A DNA stretch of 58,519 bases from Dehalococcoidia bacterium. Lineage in GTDB: Bacteria > Chloroflexota > Dehalococcoidia > Dehalococcoidales > E44-bin46. The notes under the pieces were generated by a model that was given only the letters and a program-made list of their open reading frames with translations, was not told the DNA's origin and searched no databases. This document shows, piece after piece, positions 16,799 to 24,118 of this stretch (positions within the stretch are counted from its first letter, which is position 1; each line of letters begins with the position of its first letter). Made by a program: the position numbers and the translations under genes. Location of the stretch: the NCBI GenBank assembly GCA_004376105.1, contig SOKA01000065.1, positions 1-58,519 of the forward strand, given 5' to 3'.

Positions 16799-16953
16799 CC
16801 TACCCCCTTTAGATATTTATTTGGTAACCCTCCCCCTTTAAGCACCCAGAAAAATCTTCGATTTTCCTGGGAACCCGCTTTATCCCCCTCCCTTATAAAG
16901 GGAGGGGAAATCGGTTATGTAAGAGAGGCTTCGCCTCTCTTCAACTCTCCTTG
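16782..16953 (+). repeat. Dispersed palindromic repeat, copy A
   Basis: It begins with GGAAGATTGTTTATCAACC and a C-rich run, nearly identical to the start of copy B at 42371. A strong inverted repeat follows (CCCTCCCTT with AAAGGGAGGG near 16886-16908), then the hairpin AGAGGCTTCGCCTCT near 16923-16938. It overlaps the TTG start of the DUF2851 gene and fills most of the gap upstream of it. Confidence 0.6.
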
Positions 16954-16959
16954 CTTTGG

Positions 16960-16979
16960 CTAACACGATATCGTGTATA
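16960..16979. promoter_or_regulatory. XRE-type operator 1
   Basis: The dyad CTAACACG-ATAT-CGTGTATA has a perfect 14-base palindromic core, ACACGATATCGTGT, at 16963-16976. It matches operators 2 and 3 in arm sequence and spacing. It overlaps a weak plus-strand promoter-like pair (TTGCTT, 19 bases, TATAAA at 16976-16981). Confidence 0.6.
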
Positions 16980-16988
16980 AACAGCTTT

Positions 16989-17017
16989 AATAAAAGCGGT
17001 TTCTTAGACTAAACCGC
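16989..17017 (-). terminator. Intrinsic terminator after the XRE gene
   Basis: On the minus strand GCGGTTT pairs with AAACCGC around an eight-base loop, followed by TTTTATT. It lies 37 bases past the XRE stop codon and only about five bases past the predicted start of the promoter at 17029-17057. Confidence 0.6.
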
Positions 17018-17028
17018 GCTATTTAAAG

Positions 17029-17057
17029 ATTATACACGGTTACGTGTATAATGTCAA
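17029..17057 (-). promoter_or_regulatory. Consensus promoter behind the XRE gene
   Basis: On the minus strand TTGACA (17057-17052) and TATAAT (17034-17029) are both perfect consensus and exactly 17 bases apart. Operator 2 fills the spacer and overlaps the -10. The -35 overlaps the XRE stop codon. The predicted start is 17022, just ahead of the terminator hairpin. The first downstream gene is DUF2851, 224 bases on. Confidence 0.7.
17031..17050. promoter_or_regulatory. XRE-type operator 2
   Basis: A perfect dyad, TATACACG-GTTA-CGTGTATA, sits in the spacer and -10 of the consensus promoter. A bound protein would block RNA polymerase. Confidence 0.65.
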
Positions 17058-17305
17058 GGTTTTTTCGGTACTTCTTTTGAGGGGGTAGCCTCGTATTTAA
17101 ATTGGGCTCGTTCAGCAATAATGGATAGAAGGGTAGCTGAGGCACCACGAGGTTTATACATCCCGGTTTCCCATTCGCTTATCGTTTGCTGACGCGTGCC
17201 TAGTCTGTCGGCTAGCTCACGCTGGGTCAGGTCTAAATGGCGCCTTAAGGCTTGGATGCGCTTGCTATCCCATTGTCGTCGGTTCGCTTTGCTTTGGTTG
17301 TTCAT
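17054..17305 (-). CDS. XRE-family HTH transcriptional regulator
   Basis: This 83-residue single-domain DNA-binding protein has an HTH_3 fold: IQALRRHLDLTQRELADRLG, then the recognition helix TRQQTISEWETG, ending in a short basic/proline tail (SKEVPKKP). A TTG at 17311 would add two residues. The ATG at 17305 is preferred because the predicted transcription start falls exactly on its A. No toxin-like or other partner gene is adjacent. Three matching operators flank the gene, one over its own promoter, so it very probably represses itself. The other two place the region between it and DUF2851 under its control. This is inferred from site position, not shown. Confidence 0.85.
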   Translation of the reverse strand: MNNQSKANRRQWDSKRIQALRRHLDLTQRELADRLGTRQQTISEWETGMYKPRGASATLLSIIAERAQFKYEATPSKEVPKKP

Positions 17306-17311
17306 AGCCAA

Positions 17312-17340
17312 ATTTTACACGATTTAGTGTAGAATGTCAA
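17312..17340 (-). promoter_or_regulatory. Autoregulated leaderless promoter of the XRE gene
   Basis: On the minus strand TTGACA (17340-17335) and TAAAAT (17317-17312) are 17 bases apart. The predicted +1 is 17305, the A of the ATG. Operator 3 occupies the spacer. The arrangement is the same as at 17029-17057. Confidence 0.65.
17314..17333. promoter_or_regulatory. XRE-type operator 3
   Basis: The dyad TTTACACG-ATTT-AGTGTAGA is an imperfect copy of operator 2 in the same position relative to the -35 and -10. Confidence 0.6.
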
Positions 17341-17473
17341 AATGGGATTGTTTTTAATTTCAAAAATAGGGAGTATAATAGTAAAAAGGCATTTTATAGA
17401 GAATAATAGGCTAATTTAAACATCATGATGCCTCTCAGTTATTGACATTAACTGTAAATAGTCATTTGTTGAG

Positions 17474-17502
17474 TTGCGACCTATGTCAATCTGAGCTATT
17501 AT
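17474..17502 (+). promoter_or_regulatory. groESL promoter
   Basis: TTGCGA at 17474-17479 and TATTAT at 17497-17502 are 17 bases apart. Transcription is expected near 17509, immediately before the CIRCE element. Confidence 0.6.
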
Positions 17503-17509
17503 ATAGTGG

Positions 17510-17536
17510 TTAGCAGTCTCAGGAGGAGAGTGCTAA
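17510..17536 (+). promoter_or_regulatory. CIRCE element (HrcA operator)
   Basis: TTAGCAGTC-N9-GAGTGCTAA differs from the CIRCE consensus at one base. It lies at the 5' end of the predicted groESL transcript, the usual place for HrcA heat-shock repression. No hrcA gene is in the window. Confidence 0.9.
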
Positions 17537-17558
17537 TAAATTGAGAAGGAGGATTGGA

Positions 17559-17855
17559 ATGGCGGTTAAACTTCAACCGTTGGCTGACCGAGTGGTAGTC
17601 AAACCCATTGAGAGAGAGGAGGTGACCAAAGGAGGGATTGTTCTGCCCGATACAGCTAAGGAGAAACCCCAGGAGGGAAAGGTTCTGGCTGTTGGTCAGG
17701 GCAGGTTATCAGAGGATGGAAAACGGATACCTATAGATGTTAAAGTAGGTGATATAGTGATTTATGCTAGGTATGGGGGCACTGAGATTAAGATTGAGGA
17801 TGAGGAGCTGGTGATCTTGCGTGAGAGCGATATTTTGGCTAAAAAGGTTAAGTAG
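17559..17855 (+). CDS. groES: Co-chaperonin GroES
   Basis: This 98-residue heptameric lid of the GroEL chamber contains LQPLADRVVVKPIEREEVTKGGIVLPDTAKEKPQEGKV and a C-terminal EELVILRESDILA. The frame extends six codons upstream to a TTG at 17541. The ATG at 17559 has AAGGAGGA at the right distance and is the family start. It lies 31 bases ahead of groEL under HrcA/CIRCE control. Confidence 0.96.
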   Translation: MAVKLQPLADRVVVKPIEREEVTKGGIVLPDTAKEKPQEGKVLAVGQGRLSEDGKRIPIDVKVGDIVIYARYGGTEIKIEDEELVILRESDILAKKVK

Positions 17856-17886
17856 CAAGTTGGATTAGTATGTAAGGAGGGAAAAA

Positions 17887-19503
17887 ATGGCTAAACAGAT
17901 TATATATAATGAGGAAGCTAGGCATTCTTTAAAGAAGGGAATAGATACTTTGGCCGATGCGGTCAAAATAACCCTGGGACCCAAGGGACATTGTGTGGCG
18001 CTAGATAAGAAATGGGGTGCCCCGGCAGTAATTGATGATGGGGTTACTATTGCCAAGGATATTGAGCTTCCTGACCCCTTTGAGAACATGGGGGTGCAGT
18101 TAGTTAAGGAAGCAGCCACCAAGACTAATGATGCTTGTGGCGACGGTACTACTACATCAACTATTCTGGCTCACGCTATTATTACCGGTGGCTTTAAGAA
18201 TGTGGCCGCTGGAGCTGAGGCTATGGCATTAAAGAGGGGCATTGAGAAGGCAACAAAGGCCATTGTCGAGGAGCTTAAGAAAGCATCCGCTGAGGTCAAG
18301 GGTAAAGAGCAGATTGCTCAGGTGGCTACTATAACCGCCGTTGATAAGGAGATTGGTGACCTGATTGCTGATGTGATGGAGAAAGTAGGTAAGGACGGGG
18401 TTATTACTGTTGAGGAGTCCAAAGGCCTAAAATACGAGACGGAGTACGTGGAGGGGATGCAATTTGACCGCGGCTATATCAGCCCCTATTTCATTACTAA
18501 TGCCGAGCGGATGGAAACGGTGATAGAAGACCCCTACATCCTTATTACTGATAAGAAAATCTCGGCGGTTGCTGACATTCTACCAGCTCTGGAGAAGATA
18601 CTACAGGTGTCAAAGAACCTGCTTATTATCGCTGAGGATGTGGAGGGTGAAGCCTTAGCTACCCTGGTAGTTAATAAGTTGCGGGGTACTCTTAATGTTC
18701 TGACAGTCAAGGCTCCTGGTTTTGGTGACCGGCGTAAGGCGATGCTGGAAGATATGGCAATTCTCACCGGCGGTAAGGTGATTTCGGAGGAGGTGGGGCG
18801 GAAGCTAGACTCGGTCACTGTGGAAGATTTAGGTAGGGCTCGCCGGGTAACCTGTGATAAGGATAAGACTACTATTATTGAGGGCAAGGGCTCGGATGAG
18901 GCTATTAAGGGGAGAATCAAGCAGATTAAGGCTCAAATAGAGGAGACTACCTCTGATTTTGACCGCGAGAAACTCCAGGAAAGGCAGGCAAAGCTGGTAG
19001 GCGGGGTAGCTGTAATCAAGGTAGGAGCTGCCACTGAGGTTGAGCTTAAGGAGAGAAAACACCGGGTTGAGGATGCCTTATCGGCTACTCGGGCGGCGGT
19101 AGAGGAGGGTATCCTACCTGGTGGTGGTGTTGCCTTAATCAATGCTCTCTCGGTTCTAGGTAAGCTGGAGGTTAGCGGGGATGAAGCCGTTGGTGTTGAT
19201 ATTATTAGGAAGGCTATGGATGAGCCAATTCGCTGGATTGCTATAAATGCCGGTCGGGATGGTGCTGTGATAGTGGATGCGGTGAAGAAGAGTCCGGCCG
19301 GGGTTGGCTACGATGCTGAAGCCGATGACTTTGGTGATATGGTAAACAAGGGTATAATTGACCCGACCAAGGTGGTAAGGTCGGCTCTGGAAAATGCAGC
19401 TAGCATTGCCACTATGGTTTTGATTACTGAATCATTGGTTACTGATATCCCAGAAAAGGAGAGGGCGCCGGGAATGCCTCCCGGTGGGTATCCGGAGTAT
19501 TAA
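17887..19503 (+). CDS. groEL: Chaperonin GroEL
   Basis: This 538-residue chaperonin subunit has the ATP-binding loops TLGPKGHCVALDKKWGAP and GDGTTTSTILA near residues 30-95, and the family segments PGFGDRRKAMLEDMAILTGG and EEGILPGGGVALI. The tail ends GMPPGGYPEY rather than the long GGM repeat of many bacteria, as in several Gram-positive and Chloroflexota homologues. A strong AAGGAGG precedes the ATG. A long terminator hairpin follows, shared with the convergent protease gene. Confidence 0.97.
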   Translation: MAKQIIYNEEARHSLKKGIDTLADAVKITLGPKGHCVALDKKWGAPAVIDDGVTIAKDIELPDPFENMGVQLVKEAATKTNDACGDGTTTSTILAHAIITGGFKNVAAGAEAMALKRGIEKATKAIVEELKKASAEVKGKEQIAQVATITAVDKEIGDLIADVMEKVGKDGVITVEESKGLKYETEYVEGMQFDRGYISPYFITNAERMETVIEDPYILITDKKISAVADILPALEKILQVSKNLLIIAEDVEGEALATLVVNKLRGTLNVLTVKAPGFGDRRKAMLEDMAILTGGKVISEEVGRKLDSVTVEDLGRARRVTCDKDKTTIIEGKGSDEAIKGRIKQIKAQIEETTSDFDREKLQERQAKLVGGVAVIKVGAATEVELKERKHRVEDALSATRAAVEEGILPGGGVALINALSVLGKLEVSGDEAVGVDIIRKAMDEPIRWIAINAGRDGAVIVDAVKKSPAGVGYDAEADDFGDMVNKGIIDPTKVVRSALENAASIATMVLITESLVTDIPEKERAPGMPPGGYPEY

Positions 19504-19533
19504 ACAAATATTTGCTTCTAGTCGGCTGTTATA

Positions 19534-19567
19534 AAGATAGCCGTAGCCTTTGGGCTGCGGCTATCTT
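19534..19567. terminator. Bidirectional terminator between groEL and M16 peptidase
   Basis: AAGATAGCCGTAGCC and GGCTGCGGCTATCTT form a 15-pair stem with one G-U pair and a TTTG loop. It sits between the convergent ends of groEL and the M16 gene and can serve both strands. Confidence 0.75.
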
Positions 19568-19588
19568 ACTATTTATGCTTCGGGGAAG

Positions 19589-20851
19589 TTATAGCTTGAG
19601 TAGTTTCTCCAGAGGTGTATCGTTGGCGATAGGACCGACTACCGCTAGGCGGAGTTGATTACCTATTATTAGCTCTTGAGCTAACTGCTTAAGCTCCTCA
19701 GCAGTAATGGCATCAATAATGGATATTACCTGGTCAAGGCTAAGGATGCGTCCAGTGAGAATCTCTTGTCCCCCGAGCCAGCCGGCAACATTGCGGCTAT
19801 CCTCCATTCCTAGTATTAGGCGTCCTTTGGATAATTCCTTTGCCTTGGACAATTCAGATTCAGGGACTGTTTCCTTGAGTTGATAAAGTTGCTCCAGGAT
19901 AGCTTTGATGACTGTTTCCAGGTTTTTTGGCTCCACCCCGGCATAGACAATAACTGAGCCTGAGTCAAGGAAGTGCTCGACATAGCTATGAATGCTGTAG
20001 GCAAGTCCGAGCTTGTCGCGAATTTCGGTGAATAGGCGACTGCTCATGCCTGCCCCGAGGATGACATTAAGCAGGTCAAGGGTGAAGCGCTTGGGATGAA
20101 GGAGTGATAAGCCGGGTAGTGCCAGGCAGAGGTGGGCTTGCTCTATGTCCCGGGTCTCAATACGTAGCGGCTGGGTCGGTTGTTCCTTATAAACTGGATA
20201 TCCAAAATGCTGCCTCTGGTTAGCCCAGTTGCCTATAGCTTGGCTGACAGCGGTTACCACCTCTTGGTGCCGAATATTACCGGCAATGGCAACTACTGTG
20301 TTATCAGGTAGATATTGACCTTGAAGGTAGTTAAGCATTGTGTCTCTAGTAATGGCGGCCACTGATTCCTTGCTGCCAGCCACATCGCGTCCCAGGGGAT
20401 GCCCAGGCCATAGAAGCTCATCAATGAGCATGTTAACCTGTTGTGATGGAGAATCTCTACTCATATTAATCTCTTCAATGATAACCCGGCGTTCCCTTTC
20501 TATATGTTGAGGGTCAAACCTGGAATGGAATAGTATATCTGTTAGCACCTCCAGGGCTAGCTGGAAATGGGGTTGAGTTACCTTACACCAGTAGGTAGTT
20601 AATTCCTTATCAGTGCCCCCATTAAGGATTCCGCCCACCCCTTCTATTGCTTCGGAAATTTCCTTGGCAGTTGGTCGCCTTTGAGTGCCTTTAAACAACA
20701 GGTGCTCAATAAAATGCGAGGTGCCGGCTTCAGCCTCAGACTCATATCGGGAGCCGACCCCGATAAAGAAGCAGATAGATACCGAGCGGGTATGGGGCAT
20801 AGCACTAGTAATAACCCGCAGCCCATTATCCAGGGTTGTCTTTTGATACAA
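19589..20851 (-). CDS. M16 family zinc peptidase (processing peptidase-like)
   Basis: This 420-residue zinc metalloprotease has the inverted HxxEH motif HFIEH at residues 46-50 and the third ligand E126 in VIIEEIN. The C-terminal half is the inactive paired domain. It resembles the YmxG/PqqL-type bacterial homologues of mitochondrial processing peptidase. No signal peptide is visible, so cytosolic location is likely. The start is TTG at 20851 with GAGG seven bases upstream. It is transcribed away from lysA. Confidence 0.9.
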   Translation of the reverse strand: MYQKTTLDNGLRVITSAMPHTRSVSICFFIGVGSRYESEAEAGTSHFIEHLLFKGTQRRPTAKEISEAIEGVGGILNGGTDKELTTYWCKVTQPHFQLALEVLTDILFHSRFDPQHIERERRVIIEEINMSRDSPSQQVNMLIDELLWPGHPLGRDVAGSKESVAAITRDTMLNYLQGQYLPDNTVVAIAGNIRHQEVVTAVSQAIGNWANQRQHFGYPVYKEQPTQPLRIETRDIEQAHLCLALPGLSLLHPKRFTLDLLNVILGAGMSSRLFTEIRDKLGLAYSIHSYVEHFLDSGSVIVYAGVEPKNLETVIKAILEQLYQLKETVPESELSKAKELSKGRLILGMEDSRNVAGWLGGQEILTGRILSLDQVISIIDAITAEELKQLAQELIIGNQLRLAVVGPIANDTPLEKLLKL

Positions 20852-20884
20852 TATTCTACCTCTTTAATTATTCTAGGTCATAAA

Positions 20885-20913
20885 TTGACTTCATTGTTAG
20901 GCACTGGTAACAT
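20885..20913 (+). promoter_or_regulatory. Predicted lysA promoter, leaderless
   Basis: TTGACT at 20885-20890 and TAACAT at 20908-20913 are 17 bases apart. The expected start is 20920, one base before the lysA ATG. No Shine-Dalgarno is present. Confidence 0.5.
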
Positions 20914-20920
20914 TAGGCAA

Positions 20921-22228
20921 ATGATGGCTAAACTTTCTCTGTTTCCGTTAACCGCTGAGGTGAATAACCAGGGTCACCTCGTAATTGGTGGCTGTGATAC
21001 TGTAAACCTAGCTGCCGAGTTTGGCACGCCTCTATATCTCTTTGATGAATTTAGCTTGCGCAGTAAGTGCACCGAGTTCAAAGCCGAGTTTAGTCAGCGC
21101 TATAAAGATACCACAGTTATTTATGCCTGTAAAGCCTTTATAAATGGGGCTTTGGCAGTTATATTGAGGGAGGAGGGGCTGGGGCTAGATGTGGTCTCCG
21201 GTGGAGAGCTTAATATTGCCCAGTCTGTTGGCTTCCCCTTAGATAAAGTCTACCTCCATGGTAATAATAAATCAGCCGAGGAATTAATGCTGGCCTTAAA
21301 GTGGCATATTGGTTGCATAGTGGTGGACAATTTTCACGAGCTTAGAATATTGAGTGAAATGGCTAAGGAGCAAGGCTCTATACTTGATATATTGCTGAGG
21401 CTGTCTCCAGGGGTAGAGCCTCATACTCATAAATATATTGCTACCGGTATTGTTGATAGTAAGTTCGGTTTCCCCTTACGCAGCGGGGAAGAGGCTGTAG
21501 TTCAAGCCATGTCAGCCCCTAATCTGAACTTGGTCGGTTTGCACTTTCACCTAGGTTCTCTTCTCTTTGGGGTTGAGCCGTATCAGGAGGCTATTGAGCT
21601 TATGCTTGACTTTGCCGCTGAAATGAAGCAGAAACATCGGTTTGAACTCAGGGAACTAAATGTTGGTGGGGGGTTTGCTATTCAGTATACCCTGGATTCT
21701 CCAGCCCCACCCATTTCTGCCTATGCTGAAGTGATAGCATCTAAGGTTATTAGTAAATGCCGGCAGCTAAAGTTGGCACTGCCCCGGCTTACCGTTGAGC
21801 CAGGAAGGGCAGTAGTGGGACCGGCTGGGGTGGCATTATATACGGTGGGTGTGGTCAAGGACATACCAGGGGTCAGGTGCTATGTCTCAGTAGATGGTGG
21901 TATGGCTGACAATATCCGTCCTGCCCTTTATGGTTCTAAATATGAGGCAGTGGTAGCTAATAAGATGTTGGAAAAGGAAGCAAGGGAGGTTACTATTGCT
22001 GGCAGGTTTTGCGAGGCGGGTGATATATTAGTTAAAGGTATTGCTCTGCCCCCAGTTTCGGCAGGTGATATTATAGCTATACCCGGCTGTGGCGCATATT
22101 GCCTGCCCCAGGCAAGCAATTTTAACGCCTCACTTAAGCCAGCAATTGTTCTGGTCAATAAAGGTAAGGTACGCCTTATTCGGCGCCGGGAGACCTTTGC
22201 CGACCTGACCAAATGCGATTTAGTTTAG
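20921..22228 (+). CDS. lysA: Diaminopimelate decarboxylase
   Basis: This 435-residue PLP enzyme decarboxylates meso-diaminopimelate to lysine. The cofactor lysine is K71 (YACKAF). HFHLGS, NVGGGFAIQY, VEPGRAVVG and the cross-subunit RFCEAGD follow. The frame is open back to 20681, but that stretch overlaps the M16 gene on the opposite strand and is not family sequence. The ATG at 20921 (MMAKLS) is preferred, with another ATG directly after it. It leads a lysA-holB-ricT operon, apart from the dapB-asd-dapA cluster at 44-46.6 kb. Confidence 0.93.
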   Translation: MMAKLSLFPLTAEVNNQGHLVIGGCDTVNLAAEFGTPLYLFDEFSLRSKCTEFKAEFSQRYKDTTVIYACKAFINGALAVILREEGLGLDVVSGGELNIAQSVGFPLDKVYLHGNNKSAEELMLALKWHIGCIVVDNFHELRILSEMAKEQGSILDILLRLSPGVEPHTHKYIATGIVDSKFGFPLRSGEEAVVQAMSAPNLNLVGLHFHLGSLLFGVEPYQEAIELMLDFAAEMKQKHRFELRELNVGGGFAIQYTLDSPAPPISAYAEVIASKVISKCRQLKLALPRLTVEPGRAVVGPAGVALYTVGVVKDIPGVRCYVSVDGGMADNIRPALYGSKYEAVVANKMLEKEAREVTIAGRFCEAGDILVKGIALPPVSAGDIIAIPGCGAYCLPQASNFNASLKPAIVLVNKGKVRLIRRRETFADLTKCDLV

Positions 22229-22249
22229 AAGGTAATCGGAGATTTTAGG

Positions 22250-23266
22250 GTGTGGCAGGTAGTTGGTCAAACCAAGGCTGTTTCCTTACTCCAGCGTAGC
22301 CTGGAGAGGAAAGCTGTGGCTCATGCTTATCTTTTGGTTGGCCCCCCTCATGTGGGTAAAATGACTCTGGCTCTGGATTTAGCTAAGGCATTGAACTGTG
22401 AGGCATCTGAGCCCCCCTGTGGGGTGTGCGACTCATGTCAGAAAATAGCTTTAGCCAAGCATGCTGACGTTCAGATTATAGGCTTGACCAGAGACGGGAA
22501 TTCGGTTGAGACTAAGCCTCAGGCAGAAATCAGTATTGACCAGATTAGGCAAATGCAGCACTCAGCCAGCTTACCACCCTTTGAAGGTAGGTATAAGGTA
22601 TTTATTATTGACGGGGCTGAGCTCTTGTCAAATGAAGCGGCTAATTGCTTGCTTAAAACCTTGGAAGAGCCGGTGGGAAAGGTAATTTTTATTTTGCTAA
22701 CCACTAATGAGAGGTTACTGCCAGCCACTGTTATTTCCCGCTGCCAGCGACTGGAGTTACCCCCGCTAGTAGCTACCGAGGTAGAGACTGCCCTTAATAC
22801 CCGCTGGGGCATTGAGTTACAAAAGGCTAGACTTCTGGCTAGGCTTTCCCACGGCTGTCTGGGTTGGGCACTATCGGCTGCCCCTGACGGTGGTTTGCTT
22901 CAGCAGCGTGCTGAAAGAATGGACAGATTGCTTAATGTCATTGATGCTGATTGTGAGGAGCGTTTTGCCTACGCTACCCAGTTGGCAGCTCAGTTTAGCC
23001 AAAACAGGAGATTAGTCCAGGAGATTCTGGATTTATGGCTTGATTATTGGCGTGATCTGCTATTAATTAAGGTAGGGTGTGATGATACCATTACTAATGC
23101 TGATATGTTAGCTACGCTTGTTGACCAGGCCAGGGGTTATAGTTTGGTTGAAATAAAGAGCTTTATTAATAGCCTTCAAGCGGCTGAGGAACAGCTTAGG
23201 CAGAATGCCAATCCGCGACTGGTACTGGAGGTGTTAATGATTAGTATACCTAGGAGAGGTAGGTAA
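22250..23266 (+). CDS. holB: DNA polymerase III delta-prime subunit
   Basis: This 338-residue AAA+ clamp-loader subunit has zinc ligands C50, C57, C60 and C63 in the CxxxxxxCxxCxxC module. FIIDGAELLSNEAANCLLKTLEEP is the Walker B/sensor region and VISRCQRLELPPL the SRC motif. The P-loop is degenerate: GPPHVGKM at 31-38 has Met where Ser or Thr normally follows Lys, consistent with delta-prime being a non-hydrolysing subunit in many bacteria. The start is GTG with GGAG upstream. It is followed four bases later by ricT. Confidence 0.92.
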   Translation: MWQVVGQTKAVSLLQRSLERKAVAHAYLLVGPPHVGKMTLALDLAKALNCEASEPPCGVCDSCQKIALAKHADVQIIGLTRDGNSVETKPQAEISIDQIRQMQHSASLPPFEGRYKVFIIDGAELLSNEAANCLLKTLEEPVGKVIFILLTTNERLLPATVISRCQRLELPPLVATEVETALNTRWGIELQKARLLARLSHGCLGWALSAAPDGGLLQQRAERMDRLLNVIDADCEERFAYATQLAAQFSQNRRLVQEILDLWLDYWRDLLLIKVGCDDTITNADMLATLVDQARGYSLVEIKSFINSLQAAEEQLRQNANPRLVLEVLMISIPRRGR

Positions 23267-23269
23267 AGG

Positions 23270-24100
23270 ATGGCTGAGATTGTTGGCATACGTTTCAAAA
23301 GAGCCGGTAGAGTATACTATTTCGACCCGGCAGGTATTGAGCTGGAGGTAAATGACTGTGTAGTGGTTAAGACAACGCGTGGCCTGGAGCTAGGATATGT
23401 GGTCATTTCTCCTGCGCAGGTATTGGACAGTGCGGTGACCGGACCGTTGAAGCCGGTAATGCGCAAGGCAAAACCCGATGATATTAAGCGTGCCCACGAA
23501 TTTGAAAGCAAGAATAGACAGGCTCTAGCTAAGTGTGGTGAGCTGATTGCTAAGCTACAACTACCAATGAAGCTGCTATCTGCTGAATACGACCTTAGTG
23601 GTAAGCGCCTTACCTTTTTCTTTAGTGCTGTCGAGAGGGTTGATTTCCGCGAGCTGGTTCGGGAGCTAACCAACCATTTCAAAGTACGGGTGGAATTACG
23701 GCAAGTAGGGCCTAGAGATGAAGCCAAGCTGATAGGTGGCTTTGGCAGGTGTGGTCGTCCGCTATGTTGTATGAGCTTCTTAAGCGAGTTTGCCCCTGTT
23801 TCTATTAAAATGGCAAAGGAGCAGGATTTACCCCTTAACCCAATGAAGATATCGGGTATTTGTGGTCGCTTGATGTGCTGCTTGGGCTATGAGGGTGAGC
23901 TATATCAGGTTATGAGGGAGAGATTGCCCAAGGAGGGGCAGCAAGTATCTACTCCTATGGGGGTAGCTAGTGTGGTTGGGGGTAATCCATTGAAGGAAAC
24001 GGTTTTGGTTGAGCTGGAGAGCGGGGCGACTGTGGAATTGCCTCTCAGTGAGATTACAATTGAGGCTGAACGTCCCCACCAGCAGGGAAAAGAGGGTTGA
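23270..24100 (+). CDS. ricT: PSP1-domain protein, RicT/YaaT-like
   Basis: This 276-residue protein has the PSP1 domain and the cysteine pattern of YaaT: CGRPLCCMSFL near residue 161 and GICGRLMCCLGYE near 202. In Bacillus the homologue forms an Fe-S-containing complex with YlbF and YmcA that steers RNase Y maturation of mRNAs. Those partners are not in the window. The holB-ricT order is conserved in Gram-positive bacteria. It ends 18 bases from the convergent HNH gene. Confidence 0.88.
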   Translation: MAEIVGIRFKRAGRVYYFDPAGIELEVNDCVVVKTTRGLELGYVVISPAQVLDSAVTGPLKPVMRKAKPDDIKRAHEFESKNRQALAKCGELIAKLQLPMKLLSAEYDLSGKRLTFFFSAVERVDFRELVRELTNHFKVRVELRQVGPRDEAKLIGGFGRCGRPLCCMSFLSEFAPVSIKMAKEQDLPLNPMKISGICGRLMCCLGYEGELYQVMRERLPKEGQQVSTPMGVASVVGGNPLKETVLVELESGATVELPLSEITIEAERPHQQGKEG

Positions 24101-24118
24101 GCTGTTATAGATTGCTGG

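Noticed and set aside
17054..17311. Toxin-antitoxin pair centred on the XRE gene
   Set aside because: No second small gene on either side; the flanking space holds only operators, a terminator and a repeat.
18534..18920. 128-codon minus-strand frame inside groEL
   Set aside because: Shadow of a strongly conserved gene, with no ribosome site or recognisable domain.
20681..20920. Upstream extension of the lysA frame by 80 codons
   Set aside because: It is antisense to the M16 gene, lacks family similarity, and the ATG at 20921 has a promoter directly upstream.
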